A stretch of DNA of 64,000 nucleotides, from NCBI RefSeq assembly GCF_014358075.1, contig NZ_JACONT010000008.1:1-64000 (forward strand), written 5' to 3'. Positions 9,701 through 17,599 of this stretch are shown in pieces. The stretch is from Sphingomonas albertensis. GTDB taxonomy: Bacteria; Pseudomonadota; Alphaproteobacteria; Sphingomonadales; Sphingomonadaceae. Position numbers and translations under genes: made by a program. Each line of letters starts with the position of its first letter. Position 1 is the first letter of the stretch. The notes below the pieces were generated by a model. That model saw only the letters and a list, made by a program, of their open reading frames with translations. It had not been told where the DNA came from and did not search any database.

Positions 9701-9861
9701 GGGGACGCCGCGCTGCTACCGACCGGCGAAGACGGCGCCGCTGCCGGGTCCTGCGCAGGCGCGTTCTGGGGAGCTCCGATGGCGGCACTGGAGAGCACCG
9801 ACCAGGCGGTCGTCATCAGCAGCGCGGAATAGGCGCACCGATGGATACGTGATTGCTTCAT
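6766..9861 (-). CDS. TonB-dependent receptor for polyuronate oligosaccharides
   Basis: Outer-membrane TonB-dependent receptor of 1031 residues. The N-terminus has a signal peptide (through SSAAIGA), a Pro/Ala/Ser-rich linker, then the TonB-box-like DIVVTG followed by a plug domain (NEISVRGLGP, FNGREVS, GGVGGIIELRS) and a long beta-barrel ending in an aromatic-Arg-Met terminus. This size and plug pattern is typical of proteobacterial carbohydrate receptors. ATG 9861 was chosen over 9894 because GGGAGGAAG precedes it at good spacing. The promoter region carries a locus operator at 9964-9977. It should import oligomers released by surface lyases and is the first gene of the coupled receptor-lyase-transporter operon. 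Confidence 0.9.
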   Translation of the reverse strand: MKQSRIHRCAYSALLMTTAWSVLSSAAIGAPQNAPAQDPAAAPSSPVGSSAASPSVQSNPVQPEGGALDPTREQTSDIAAPTTDPIARAAAEVDASGGDIVVTGARATQRTSIELKRNSSVVVDGLVSDEIGSTPDNSVGDTLERLAGVSADRFKGNANEISVRGLGPTLSFATFNGREVSTAGGDRSVAFQQFPSELVNGVLVYKTQQADFLEGGVGGIIELRSLKPLDYGKRRLQAEIRADFQPKSDDVYQDDGLGYRANISYTDQFKTGIGDIGISIGYQRQDTTAPEDYYNANATFQACNTSANNPSLITGTAGALVAAGAGVNCTLATGPRSVAPATGQVPVAVGETVGPVYFANSSRSFRTQQTAEVRDAVIGALQWRPSSTFEVAIDGQFSNRASLEKRNVLAIAEGLRGVKPLIIGDGTNGYSKGALISYSGNSNIEDQLERRERSEKYYGGGLNLIWRPDRWTFSVDGSYSDSQRTETQRQTRMRSTTRVPYTLTYVGDNVVPDVTFGNGFDVTDPASFLSATATSVYARNRFVTDRRDKIWAGRADVSRDFDGFFNQIKVGGRISNHQRTNDNARNSDLATLVPVNGQTPAQLITAANQNCRAPFTTRSYFSGETNLNQWATFDNECLFRTFTGSDDALPYPADGRDPSDIDVRERIYAAYAMASFKSDLGSIPFSGNVGLRWIKTDIVSKGFRQAYLVTVDTGSDNYTVAVDPTGALTSNTAKGKYNYFLPSSNLAFELSNQLKLRLAGYRAISRSGIESFGAGINLNPSTGTGVNNIIFNATTGNPNLKPLRAWNADVSLELYASKDTLLSVAGYYKWVEGAVIGANQSIPTPITVTTITNGGPRQTVDLTINPTAPANDPKTRNLYGVEVQGSHAFTWLPSPLDGFGIQASANRAFANFEYPDTSTLAPYLDPANLIGLSKWTASGSVYYEKYGFSIRASYRYRSDYYKPNGGTNRSVRGSDFLNLSAQYNLTDNVQLKAQALNLTGTKDVFYKGGEDSIAEVSNSGTQYFVGFRVRM

Positions 9862-9958
9862 TCGAGCTTCCTCCCTGTTCCCGCCGCACCTCATCGAGGT
9901 TGCGTGGCCCGGTTGTCACCGGTGTCATGCGACTCACCTAACACACCGAAACTAACTG

Positions 9959-11839
9959 TCAATAGTTGTATGACAACCTCCAGTTCAGTTCTGCGGAGGC
10001 GCTCGGCACCGCCATGGCTACGCCGCACTCGACGAGCGACCGGAAGGCACCTGTCGTGGATCGGTAGGGCTGACTCGCCACGTCCTTGGCCGTGCATTTG
10101 CCGTAACCCTTCGTCTGCAGTCGCTTCACTTCGCCCGTGCCGAACGTGACCGCCCCTTCGGATCGGGCGACCGGAACGGACGAGAAGCTCGCGAAGGCCA
10201 TGTCGATCCTGGCGATCTTCGCGGTCCCCTTCACCGTGAGGAAGTCGGTGCGCGAGATGCTTCCGTGAGCCAGCCGGTACTTCGTGACGATCGTTGCACG
10301 AGGATCCTTGGTAGCGTCCTCCCCGCCCATCCTGTCGAGGGCGTCCTGCCGCCACGTCACATCCGTCACGGGCCCGCGCGTAGTGACGCGGACGTCCTTG
10401 AACCAGGCCAACGGCATGAGCACGCTGCCGTCGGTCAGGGTGATCCTGGGCAGTAGGAGCGGATAGTCGGCGTCCGCCGATCCCTGCAGCATGCCCGGTG
10501 AGAACGGCACCGGGAAGTACGGGTTGTGCATGTGCTGTCCTTCCGCCCCGTTTATGATCGGAAGGCCGATGACCGTGCTCCCGTCGCGGATGGTCACGAC
10601 CGCCCGGTCGTGCTCACCGCGGGCGAACCAGGTGGTCGTGGACTTCGGAAGGGTCTTCAGCCAGCGCTCGTAGCCGGCGTCCGGGGCGCGTCCGCGGTAT
10701 CCCAGATCGCTCCAGATGGCGTCTGTGTAGATGTATTGTCGCGCGAGGCTGAGGTTCTCGCCGAATATGCGATGCTTGCCGCGGTATGCATCGGTCCTCC
10801 GCCCCTGATCCCAGAGATCGACCGACCCGGTGGCCGGATCGACCCAGAAGTCCATGTACCTGGCTGCGATGCGCGACGAGAACGCGTAGGCCATCCGTTC
10901 CTCGGTCGGCGTCAGCACCTTCAGCCGTGCCGCTGCGGTGAGCACCTCGAGGAACGCCGTCTCGCCGTACGTGCCGATGCTGCGGCCGTACTCCCAGCCC
11001 TCGCCCCGCATGTTGAAGCGCGGCAGCATGAGGTCGACGGAACGGCGCAGCCATCCCCTCACCTCCGGGGTCGGCGCCATGCCCGTCTCGACAAGACGCT
11101 GCGCGATCTCCCCGATCAGCAGGACGCTGTACCGGTCGAAACGCCCCTTGCCTTCCGTCTCGTCCGCGAAGCCGTACTCGCCCGAGTAGCGGCGATAGTG
11201 GTCGAGCGTACGCTCCAGCAGTCGATCACTCCCCTTCTCGTCCTCCCATCCCATGAGGAAGCGGAGTCGTGCTATCGAAAACGCCACCCCGTAGTAGTTG
11301 TTGGGAAGGTCGATCAGCGAGAGGTCCGGCCGGACGAACCTGTGCCAGTCGAGTCTCGCCTTGAGGAGCGCCAGCGTCGCCGGCGACACGGCCTCTTCCA
11401 GTAGTCCGGCCTGCTTCAGGCGGTGGAGCGCGGATACGTAGTAGTAGATGCCCCATGTGTCGTTCGGGTCGCCGACGGTGAGGTCCGCGATCGTCGCGAA
11501 GTCCTTGAGACGCTGAGGAAGGCGCGGGTCGCCTTTCGGCAGGTCCAGCACCCTGTACGACATGGCCGCGGCGATCTTGCCCGGCAGGAACTTGTCGCCG
11601 CTCTTGAAGACCTCGACGCCGCCCAGCCTCATGTTCCGCTTGTCGCGCAGCAACTGGGTCAGCAGAGCCTCCATCTGCGGCATCAGCCGCCGTTCCACCG
11701 TATCGTGCATGGCGGGAGCGGTGGCGTAGGTCGGACCGTGCGGACGCGCGGTCCAGTCCGACGCGGAAGCGCCCGGCTCGGACGCGCCGGCGGTGAGCAG
11801 CGGGAGAGCGAGCAGGACGCGGAGATTGCGCAGGGTCAT
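9959..11839 (-). CDS. predicted periplasmic polysaccharide lyase, toroid plus beta-sandwich (heparinase II/III- or PL8-like)
   Basis: 626-residue exported protein with a signal peptide (cleaved near residue 24). The N-terminal two thirds look like an alpha-helical toroid, with NNYYGVAFSIARLRFLMG, FDRYSVLLIGEIAQRL and the conspicuous GWEYGRSIGTYGE stretch, which recalls the active-site region of toroid lyases. The C-terminal third is beta-rich (ITLTDGSVLMPLAW, RTDFLTVKGTAKIARIDMAF), as in lyases with a super-sandwich domain. I could not assign a PL family with confidence; DUF2264-type proteins are an alternative. It overlaps the GH105 gene by 4 bases, so the two are coupled and probably act sequentially on the same polyuronate. 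Confidence 0.6.
   Translation of the reverse strand: MTLRNLRVLLALPLLTAGASEPGASASDWTARPHGPTYATAPAMHDTVERRLMPQMEALLTQLLRDKRNMRLGGVEVFKSGDKFLPGKIAAAMSYRVLDLPKGDPRLPQRLKDFATIADLTVGDPNDTWGIYYYVSALHRLKQAGLLEEAVSPATLALLKARLDWHRFVRPDLSLIDLPNNYYGVAFSIARLRFLMGWEDEKGSDRLLERTLDHYRRYSGEYGFADETEGKGRFDRYSVLLIGEIAQRLVETGMAPTPEVRGWLRRSVDLMLPRFNMRGEGWEYGRSIGTYGETAFLEVLTAAARLKVLTPTEERMAYAFSSRIAARYMDFWVDPATGSVDLWDQGRRTDAYRGKHRIFGENLSLARQYIYTDAIWSDLGYRGRAPDAGYERWLKTLPKSTTTWFARGEHDRAVVTIRDGSTVIGLPIINGAEGQHMHNPYFPVPFSPGMLQGSADADYPLLLPRITLTDGSVLMPLAWFKDVRVTTRGPVTDVTWRQDALDRMGGEDATKDPRATIVTKYRLAHGSISRTDFLTVKGTAKIARIDMAFASFSSVPVARSEGAVTFGTGEVKRLQTKGYGKCTAKDVASQPYRSTTGAFRSLVECGVAMAVPSASAELNWRLSYNY
9964..9977. promoter_or_regulatory. 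GntR-type operator upstream of TonB receptor operon
   Basis: A second exact copy of AGTTGTATGACAAC. On the minus strand it reads into TATTGACAG, giving a good TTGACA -35 hexamer 2 bases after the palindrome and about 100 bp upstream of the receptor start. It lies inside the last codons of the upstream lyase gene (stop at 9959-9961), so the receptor operon has an internal promoter overlapping that coding end. A recognisable -10 is weak, around the TTAGGTGA stretch. Confidence 0.65.
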
Positions 11840-12990
11840 CTAGCGGCTCCATGTCTGGAAAGATCGTATAGGGCTGTTCCTGCGAGAACGTAGGCCCCAG
11901 CGCCGTAGAACTGGGTGTCCGACGCCGCGACGCTGTCCGGGCGGTCGCTGACCTGCTGTACCCAGCCGAGCATGCCGTCGGGTTGGACGCTGCGTTCCAG
12001 TGCCCCCCACCCGCGGATTGCGGCCGGTCGATAGGTCTGCGCATCGAGGATCCCGACGTCGACGCCCCAGGCGAACGCGTAGGTGAAGAACGCGGTGCCG
12101 CTCGTCTCGGGCGGGGTGTCCTTTCCGTCGTCGAGCAGTGACGGCGCCCAGAAGCCGTCGGGCTTCTGCAGTCCAACGATCCGCGCGGCCATGTCACGGA
12201 ACAGGCCGACGTAGTACGCTCTCTGCGGGTCGGTTTTGGGAAGTTCGTCCAGGATCCGGACGAGACCCGCCATCACCCATCCGTTCCCCCGGCTCCAGAA
12301 GAGCTTGCGGCCCTTCGCGTCGCGCCGCTCGAAGAAGCGGCTGTCACGGAAGAACAGCCGGTCCTTGCGGTCGTAGAGATAGTCGGTGGTCGCACGGAAC
12401 TCCTCATGCGCGAAACGGGCGTACCGTGGATCACGGGTTGCCCGGGAGAACTGCAGCAGCGTCGGCGGCGCCATGAACAGCGCATCGGCCCAGCACCACC
12501 GCTGCGTGCAGATCGGATCGCCGTGTCCGCTGGGGTTGGGGCGGAACACGAGATCACCGACCGGCGGGTTGGCGAGGACCGCGTCGAAATAGGCCTTCGC
12601 AGGAACGACCGCCTCGCTTCCGGCCCCATGTGCAGCCGCCCAGATCCACGCCTGCGCGATCAGTTGGTCGTCGGCGTGGAAGGCCTTGTCGCCGAGCCGC
12701 CAGCGCTGCGCGCGTCCTAGTTCGACGATCGCCCGGGCATATGCGGGATCGCGTGACCGATCGGCCAGTTCCGTCAGCGCGACCCAGAAGGTCGCCTGCT
12801 GCCAGTCCCGGGGATCGCGTACGCTGCGCGACGCCGCCGGCATGTGCTCGAACGCATTCCTGTGATCGAGCTGCCACGTCGCCACCCGCTCGGTCGACTT
12901 CAGGATGGCGGCAGGAGCGGGCATCTGCGGAGCGGGCGACGCCTGAGCCGTCATGGCCACGGCAGCGGCAAGAATCGCGTTCAGGAGCAT
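11836..12990 (-). CDS. GH105 unsaturated uronyl hydrolase
   Basis: 384-residue glycoside hydrolase of the GH105/GH88 (alpha/alpha)6-barrel group, which removes the 4,5-unsaturated uronic acid left at the non-reducing end by lyases. Signature positions are HADDQ at 105-109 (catalytic Asp), WCWADALF at 165-172, FWSRGNGW at 231-238 and ETSGTAFF. These fit YteR-like GH105 better than GH88. A short signal peptide is present, so it acts in the periplasm. The ATG at 12990 is preceded by CGGAGGTG. It overlaps a small upstream ORF (stop 12981) and the next lyase gene (4 bases). The released sugar rearranges to the substrate of KduI, encoded nearby. Confidence 0.88.
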   Translation of the reverse strand: MLLNAILAAAVAMTAQASPAPQMPAPAAILKSTERVATWQLDHRNAFEHMPAASRSVRDPRDWQQATFWVALTELADRSRDPAYARAIVELGRAQRWRLGDKAFHADDQLIAQAWIWAAAHGAGSEAVVPAKAYFDAVLANPPVGDLVFRPNPSGHGDPICTQRWCWADALFMAPPTLLQFSRATRDPRYARFAHEEFRATTDYLYDRKDRLFFRDSRFFERRDAKGRKLFWSRGNGWVMAGLVRILDELPKTDPQRAYYVGLFRDMAARIVGLQKPDGFWAPSLLDDGKDTPPETSGTAFFTYAFAWGVDVGILDAQTYRPAAIRGWGALERSVQPDGMLGWVQQVSDRPDSVAASDTQFYGAGAYVLAGTALYDLSRHGAAR

Positions 12991-13376
12991 GTCTCACCTC
13001 CGCTGGGTTGACTGGGTCTCGAGGATTGGATCAAGCGCATTTCGTCGCTGGCGGCCGGGGCGAACGGCACCGCCCCCCTGCTCGACCTTCCGCCGACAGG
13101 GTGCGCGAGCCACATGGATGGGTTCGCCCAGCCAAGACCGGTCTCGCTCGCGATGGCCGTCCGTACGACCGGTCCGACCTTCCGTCTCAACGACGTTTCT
13201 TCGAACGTGGCCGCAAAGCGCCTTCCGGTCGGCGCGCCCGCTCGCTGGAGGGCCGTCGTCGTCCAGCCTCGGAAATATGCCAGCTCTCGGTCGCAGCCAA
13301 CGGGCCGCGCCATCGCCACGGCTTCGCGTGTCAGAACGCACGCGGCGTCTGCAAGGAAACTGCCCCTCAAATCCAT
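12981..13376 (-). CDS. small unknown protein at head of the GH105 operon
   Basis: Open frame of 131 residues (130 if translation begins at TTG 13370, which has GGAGGAG at better spacing than ATG 13376). It has high GC in third positions, no membrane segment and no recognisable domain; the middle is Arg-rich (FEETSLRRKVGPVVRTAIA). Its stop overlaps the GH105 start by 10 bases. The operator/TTGACA promoter at 13447-13460 points at it from about 70 bp upstream. Those contextual points support a real gene, but the opposite strand is also open here, so a long leader is possible. Confidence 0.4.
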   Translation of the reverse strand: MDLRGSFLADAACVLTREAVAMARPVGCDRELAYFRGWTTTALQRAGAPTGRRFAATFEETSLRRKVGPVVRTAIASETGLGWANPSMWLAHPVGGRSSRGAVPFAPAASDEMRLIQSSRPSQPSGGETCS

Positions 13377-13792
13377 CTCCTCCGATCAGGCTCTTGCCTT
13401 GACACCGGTAGCATTCCTCTTTCCTTTAAGTTGCGATGTCAATAAGGTTGTCACACAACTGTGGTAGTCGGGGGGAGGCAGCGTGTCGAAGAACAGTACC
13501 GAGCGTCCGATCGTGTCGGCACCGAGGACGCGGCTGCCACGCGTGGATGGACCATCCGTGTTCCAGCAAGGGACGGAGTGCATCGCGGGTGGGATCGAAC
13601 GATGATCACGTCCGCGGCGAAGTTTCAGGCCCGTGCGGACCGCTCAGTCGAGGTCGCCGGCGGTGCTGGTCGCGGAGAGCGGATCGTAAGGCGGCCGGGT
13701 AGACGGGTCGATGAGGACCGCGACGTGGGGGAATGCCTGGCTCCGACCGTGGACGCGCCACGAGCGACCGTGAAACCGAAGGACGGTGCGCG
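12991..13792. other. divergent intergenic region between the two arms of the locus
   Basis: About 800 bp separate the minus-strand GH105 gene and the plus-strand LacI regulator. The left half is covered by the small minus-strand ORF (12981-13376). The remaining 415 bp hold an operator-like site at 13447-13460, a T/C-rich stretch (TTCCTCTTTCCTTTAAG), and no further supported gene. Several short frames exist on both strands but without conserved motifs. It is the natural place for divergent promoters. Confidence 0.5.
13447..13460. promoter_or_regulatory. variant GntR-type operator in divergent region
   Basis: On the minus strand the sequence is AGTTGTGTGACAAC followed by CTTATTGACA. It differs from the sites at 1834 and 9964 only at one base of the spacer (GTG for ATG) and in the distance to the TTGACA hexamer. 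Oriented toward the minus arm, it should control the small ORF/GH105/lyase transcript; it could also affect the plus-strand LacI gene 330 bp away. Confidence 0.55.
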
Positions 13793-14872
13793 TTGGCGGA
13801 TGTAGCTCTGGCTGCGCTCGGCTCCGGTTCTCGTGAGTCGGGTGGATCCGTCCGTGGGAGCAGCCCCACGATCAACGACGTCGCCCGAGTGGCAGGCGTA
13901 TCGAAGAAGACGGTCAGCCGGGTCATCAACGACTCCCCGCTCCTTCGGGTCGAGACGCGGCAGCGGGTCGAGCTGGCCATCGCCGAGCTGGGATTCGTTC
14001 CGAACCTTCAGGCCCGAGGCCTGGCCATGGGACACAACTCCCTCATCGGGCTCATCCATGACAATCCCAACTCGCAGATGGTGCTGGGAGTGCAGCAGGG
14101 CATACTCGAGGCGATCAGGGATACCGATTTCGCGCTCGTCGTACGGCCGGTGGATCGCGGATCGCCGGGAATGATGGACGACGTTCGTCGCTTCCTCGAG
14201 CGGCAGCGCCTCTTCGGCGTGATGCTCCTGCCGCCCATCTCCGAGAACGACCTGCTGGCGCGACACTGCGCCGAGCTAGGATGCCGGTACGTCCGGATGG
14301 GATCGGCGCGGCTCGACGCGGACGCCCACTGCGTCTCGTCGAACGATGCCGAAGCCGTCGCGGCTGCTACGCGCCATCTGATCGTGCGTGGACACAGGCG
14401 GATCGGACTTGTCGCCGGTCCGCACGGATTCCGGTCCGCCAAGGAACGTCGCGCAGGGTTCGAAGCGGCACTGAACGAAGCGAACGTGGCTCTCCCTCGC
14501 AGCCTGATCGCGCAGGGAGACTATCGTTTCGATTCCGGCGTCATTGCGGGGAGCCGCCTGCTCGACCAGGTTCCGCCCCCGACCGCGATCTTCGCCTGCA
14601 ACGACGAGATGGCAGCGGGCGTTCTACACGCTGCGCGTCAGCGAGACCTTGCGGTCCCACGTGATCTTTCCATCATCGGCTTCGATGACACTCCCATAGC
14701 CGCGCACGTCTGGCCCCCGCTGACCACGGTTCGTTGGCCCATACAGGCTATGGGCCAGGCCGCGGCACGCAAGCTGCTCGACGGATCATCGGATGCGCCT
14801 GCACCTCCGTCGGTGTTCCCGTCCAAACTCATCGTGCGCGGCTCCGTCGCGGATCTGGAAGTCGGACCATGA
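13793..14872 (+). CDS. LacI-family transcriptional regulator
   Basis: Transcription factor of about 359 residues. After a short variable N-terminus it has a LacI helix-turn-helix ([21 protein letters not shown]) and hinge, then a periplasmic-binding-protein-like sensor domain ([46 protein letters not shown]). The TTG at 13793 has AAGGACGG upstream; the frame stays open to 13733 with an ATG there, so the start is uncertain. It is immediately followed by the kdu/kdg genes, and proteins of this type commonly repress uronate catabolism in response to a pathway intermediate such as KDG. No classical LacI palindrome was identified with confidence. Confidence 0.88.
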   Translation: MADVALAALGSGSRESGGSVRGSSPTINDVARVAGVSKKTVSRVINDSPLLRVETRQRVELAIAELGFVPNLQARGLAMGHNSLIGLIHDNPNSQMVLGVQQGILEAIRDTDFALVVRPVDRGSPGMMDDVRRFLERQRLFGVMLLPPISENDLLARHCAELGCRYVRMGSARLDADAHCVSSNDAEAVAAATRHLIVRGHRRIGLVAGPHGFRSAKERRAGFEAALNEANVALPRSLIAQGDYRFDSGVIAGSRLLDQVPPPTAIFACNDEMAAGVLHAARQRDLAVPRDLSIIGFDDTPIAAHVWPPLTTVRWPIQAMGQAAARKLLDGSSDAPAPPSVFPSKLIVRGSVADLEVGP

Positions 14873-14976
14873 CCGCCACCCGTCCCCCTTTGCCTCGCAC
14901 GCCTGCGCGAAGGCCACAGACCACTCGTTTCCACAGCCGGCGCTGCCCCAGCGACCAGAACCATCGGAGCATTCCA

Positions 14977-15819
14977 ATGTACGACCGTACCTACTACGCC
15001 ACGCACCCCGACATGATGGAATGCGTCTCCAACGACGAACTGCGCGACCGCTATCTGATCCAGGGCCTGTTCCGCGACGGCGAATGCGTGCTGAACTATA
15101 CGCATGCCGAGCGTTTCGTGATCGGCGGCGTCGCGGTAGCGAGCGGTAGCGTGAAGCTGCCCGACCAGACCGAGCCGGCGTCTGCGGCAGGCCACCCGTT
15201 CCTGGAGCGCCGCGAACTGGCTGTCGTCAACGTCGGCAAGGTATCCGGCACCGTCACGGTCGACGGCGAGACGTTCACGCTGGGCAACAAGGACTGCCTG
15301 TACGTGACGATGGGCGCCAAGGACGTGCAGTTCTCCGGCGACGGCGCGCGCTTCTATCTGGCGTCGTGCCCCGCGCACAAGGCGTTCACGACCCGCGTCA
15401 TCTCGGTCCGAGATGCGACGACGCTGGAGCGTGGCTCGCTCGAGGAGTCGAACGAGCGGACGATCCATCAGATGGTCATTCCGGGCATCTGCGAAAGCGC
15501 CCAGCTCGTCATGGGCCTCACCGTGCTGAAGCCGGGTTCGGTATGGAACACGATGCCGCCGCACATCCACGAGCGTCGCAGCGAAATCTACTTCTACTTC
15601 GAGCTCGACGATCTCGAGAAGGACCGCGTGTTCCACTACATGGGCGAGGGCGAAGCTACCCGCCACATCGTAATGGGTAACGAGGAGGCGGTGATCAGCC
15701 CGCCCTGGTCGATCCACATGGGTTCAGGGACCAAAGCGTACGCGTTCATCTGGGCGATGGCGGGCGAGAACCAGGACTACACGGACATGAACGTTCTCGA
15801 CATCTGTCAGCTGGCTTGA
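14977..15819 (+). CDS. kduI: 5-dehydro-4-deoxy-D-glucuronate isomerase
   Basis: Cytoplasmic isomerase of 280 residues converting 5-keto-4-deoxyuronate (the opened form of unsaturated uronic acid) to 3-deoxy-D-glycero-2,5-hexodiulosonate. It matches KduI across its length: [10 protein letters not shown] near the N-terminus, [12 protein letters not shown], and the metal-binding cupin block [19 protein letters not shown] followed by SPPWSIHMG. The conserved His/His/Glu/His ligands are present. The ATG at 14977 has CGGAG upstream. The kduD start lies 6 bases beyond its stop, and the genes clearly form an operon. Confidence 0.96.
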   Translation: MYDRTYYATHPDMMECVSNDELRDRYLIQGLFRDGECVLNYTHAERFVIGGVAVASGSVKLPDQTEPASAAGHPFLERRELAVVNVGKVSGTVTVDGETFTLGNKDCLYVTMGAKDVQFSGDGARFYLASCPAHKAFTTRVISVRDATTLERGSLEESNERTIHQMVIPGICESAQLVMGLTVLKPGSVWNTMPPHIHERRSEIYFYFELDDLEKDRVFHYMGEGEATRHIVMGNEEAVISPPWSIHMGSGTKAYAFIWAMAGENQDYTDMNVLDICQLA

Positions 15820-15824
15820 AGGCG

Positions 15825-16580
15825 ATGGCCAGCCTCTTCGACCTCACAGGCAAGGTCGCGATCGTGACGGGCGCCAACACGGGCATAGGACAGGCGATCG
15901 CCTTGGCCCTCGCCTCGGCCGGTGCGGACGTAGCCTGCGTCGGACGCACGCCAGCCGAGGATACCGCGGGTAGGATCAGGGCGATGGGGCGCAGGGCGGA
16001 GATCATCTCCGCCGACCTCTCGACGATCGACCCGGTCGAACGCATCGTCGACGAGACGGCGGCGAAACTGGGCGGGGTCGACATCCTGGTGAACAACGCC
16101 GGCATCATCCGGCGAGCGGACGCGGTCGACTTCACGGAAGTGGACTGGGATGCGGTGGTCGATACCAATCTGAAATCCGTGTTCTTCCTCAGTCAGGCGG
16201 CGGGGCGGCACATGATCGCCCGCGGCAGCGGCAAGATCATCAACATCGCCTCCATGCTCACGTTCCAAGGCGGGGTGCGCGTCCCGAGCTACACGGCCTC
16301 GAAGAGCGGGATCGGCGGCCTCACCAAGCTTCTTGCGAACGAGTGGGCGAGCAAGGGGATCAACGTCAACGCGATAGCACCCGGCTACATCGCGACGGCC
16401 AACACCGCAGCGCTTCAAGCGGACGAGACTCGAAACAGATCCATCCTCGAACGGATTCCAGCCGGTCGTTGGGGTGATGCGTCCGATCTGGGCGGCGCGG
16501 CCGTCTTCCTCTCCAGCCGCGCAGCGGACTACGTCCAGGGACACGTCCTGGCCGTCGACGGCGGATGGCTCGCACGCTGA
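15825..16580 (+). CDS. kduD: 2-deoxy-D-gluconate / 2-dehydro-3-deoxy-D-gluconate 5-dehydrogenase
   Basis: Short-chain dehydrogenase of 251 residues, the step after KduI, giving 2-keto-3-deoxygluconate (KDG) with reduced cofactor exchange. Visible features are the nucleotide-binding TGANTGIGQ near residue 18, NNAGIIRR, the catalytic Ser (NIASMLTFQGG) and the YTASKSG catalytic Tyr-Lys, plus the C-terminal VDGGWLAR characteristic of KduD. ATG 15825 with GAAGGCG upstream is preferred over a TTG at 15816 that would overlap the kduI stop. The stop overlaps the next start (TGATG). Confidence 0.95.
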   Translation: MASLFDLTGKVAIVTGANTGIGQAIALALASAGADVACVGRTPAEDTAGRIRAMGRRAEIISADLSTIDPVERIVDETAAKLGGVDILVNNAGIIRRADAVDFTEVDWDAVVDTNLKSVFFLSQAAGRHMIARGSGKIINIASMLTFQGGVRVPSYTASKSGIGGLTKLLANEWASKGINVNAIAPGYIATANTAALQADETRNRSILERIPAGRWGDASDLGGAAVFLSSRAADYVQGHVLAVDGGWLAR

Positions 16581-17599
16581 TGGTCATCGGCTCCCGACGT
16601 CTCCTCGCCTTCGGCGAGACCATGCTTCGCATGTCGCCTCCGGGCCGCGAACTGCTGATGCAGACCCCCAGGCTCGACGTCTGGGTCGCTGGCGCCGAAG
16701 CCAACGTCGCGACTGCGCTTGCACGGCTGGGACACGACGTCGGCTTCGCCAGCCGCGTGCCCGACAACGATCTGGGACGTTCGGCGGTGACGACGCTGCG
16801 CGGGCACGGCGTCGACACTGCGGGCATGAAGCTTGGCGGCGATCGGATGGGACTGTACTTCGTCACGTCCGGTGCTGGCATGCGGGCCACCGAGGTGATC
16901 TACGACAGATCGGGATCCTCGTTCGCAGAGGCGCCGGTCGACACCTGGAACTGGGACGAACTCCTGTCCGGCATCGATTGGCTTCATCTGTCCGGCATCA
17001 CGCCGGCGCTGGGGCCGGGCCCGGCGGCGAACGCGCTTGCCGCCGTCAAGGCGGCGAGCGGGCATGGCGTGCGGATCTCCTTCGACGGCAACTACCGCCC
17101 GAAGCTCTGGGGAAGCTGGGATTCCGATCCCCAAGCCATCCTGTGCGAACTGGTCGCTCATGCCGATCTGATGTTCGGAAACCACCGCGACATCGCGCTG
17201 CTGCTGGGTCGCGAGTTCTCGGGAGATGCGGAACATCGCCGTCGCGAGGCAGCCGAGGCGGCGTTCTCGAAGTTCCCGAGGCTGAACACCATCGCGTCTA
17301 CCGCTCGGGTCGTCGAGACGGTCGACCATCACCGGTTGTCGGCACGGATCGACATGCGGGACGGCCATGCCCAGACCGAAGAGGTGGTCCTTTCAGGGAT
17401 CGTCGACCGCATCGGAGGCGGTGACGCCTTCGCGGCTGGCGTCCTTCACGGGATCCTGTGCGGCTCGGACATGCAGGAGGCTGCAAGAACCGGTCTTGCA
17501 CTTGCTGCGCTGAAGCACTCGCTTCCCGGCGACGCAAGCCTGTTTCGCCAGACGGACCTCGATGCCTATCTCGAAGGGGGTTACGATGTTCGTCGCTAG
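16580..17599 (+). CDS. kdgK: 2-keto-3-deoxygluconate kinase (PfkB family)
   Basis: Ribokinase/PfkB-family sugar kinase of 339 residues that should phosphorylate KDG to KDPG. It starts with FGETMLRMSPPG, contains the AGAEANVATALARLG motif, and ends with the PfkB signature RIGGGDAFAAGVLHG, including the catalytic Asp. The start ATG at 16580 overlaps the kduD stop as TGATG, tightly coupling translation. The product would be cleaved by a KDPG aldolase, but no eda gene is in this window, so the aldolase must be encoded elsewhere. Specificity for KDG is inferred from the neighbours. Confidence 0.9.
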   Translation: MVIGSRRLLAFGETMLRMSPPGRELLMQTPRLDVWVAGAEANVATALARLGHDVGFASRVPDNDLGRSAVTTLRGHGVDTAGMKLGGDRMGLYFVTSGAGMRATEVIYDRSGSSFAEAPVDTWNWDELLSGIDWLHLSGITPALGPGPAANALAAVKAASGHGVRISFDGNYRPKLWGSWDSDPQAILCELVAHADLMFGNHRDIALLLGREFSGDAEHRRREAAEAAFSKFPRLNTIASTARVVETVDHHRLSARIDMRDGHAQTEEVVLSGIVDRIGGGDAFAAGVLHGILCGSDMQEAARTGLALAALKHSLPGDASLFRQTDLDAYLEGGYDVRR

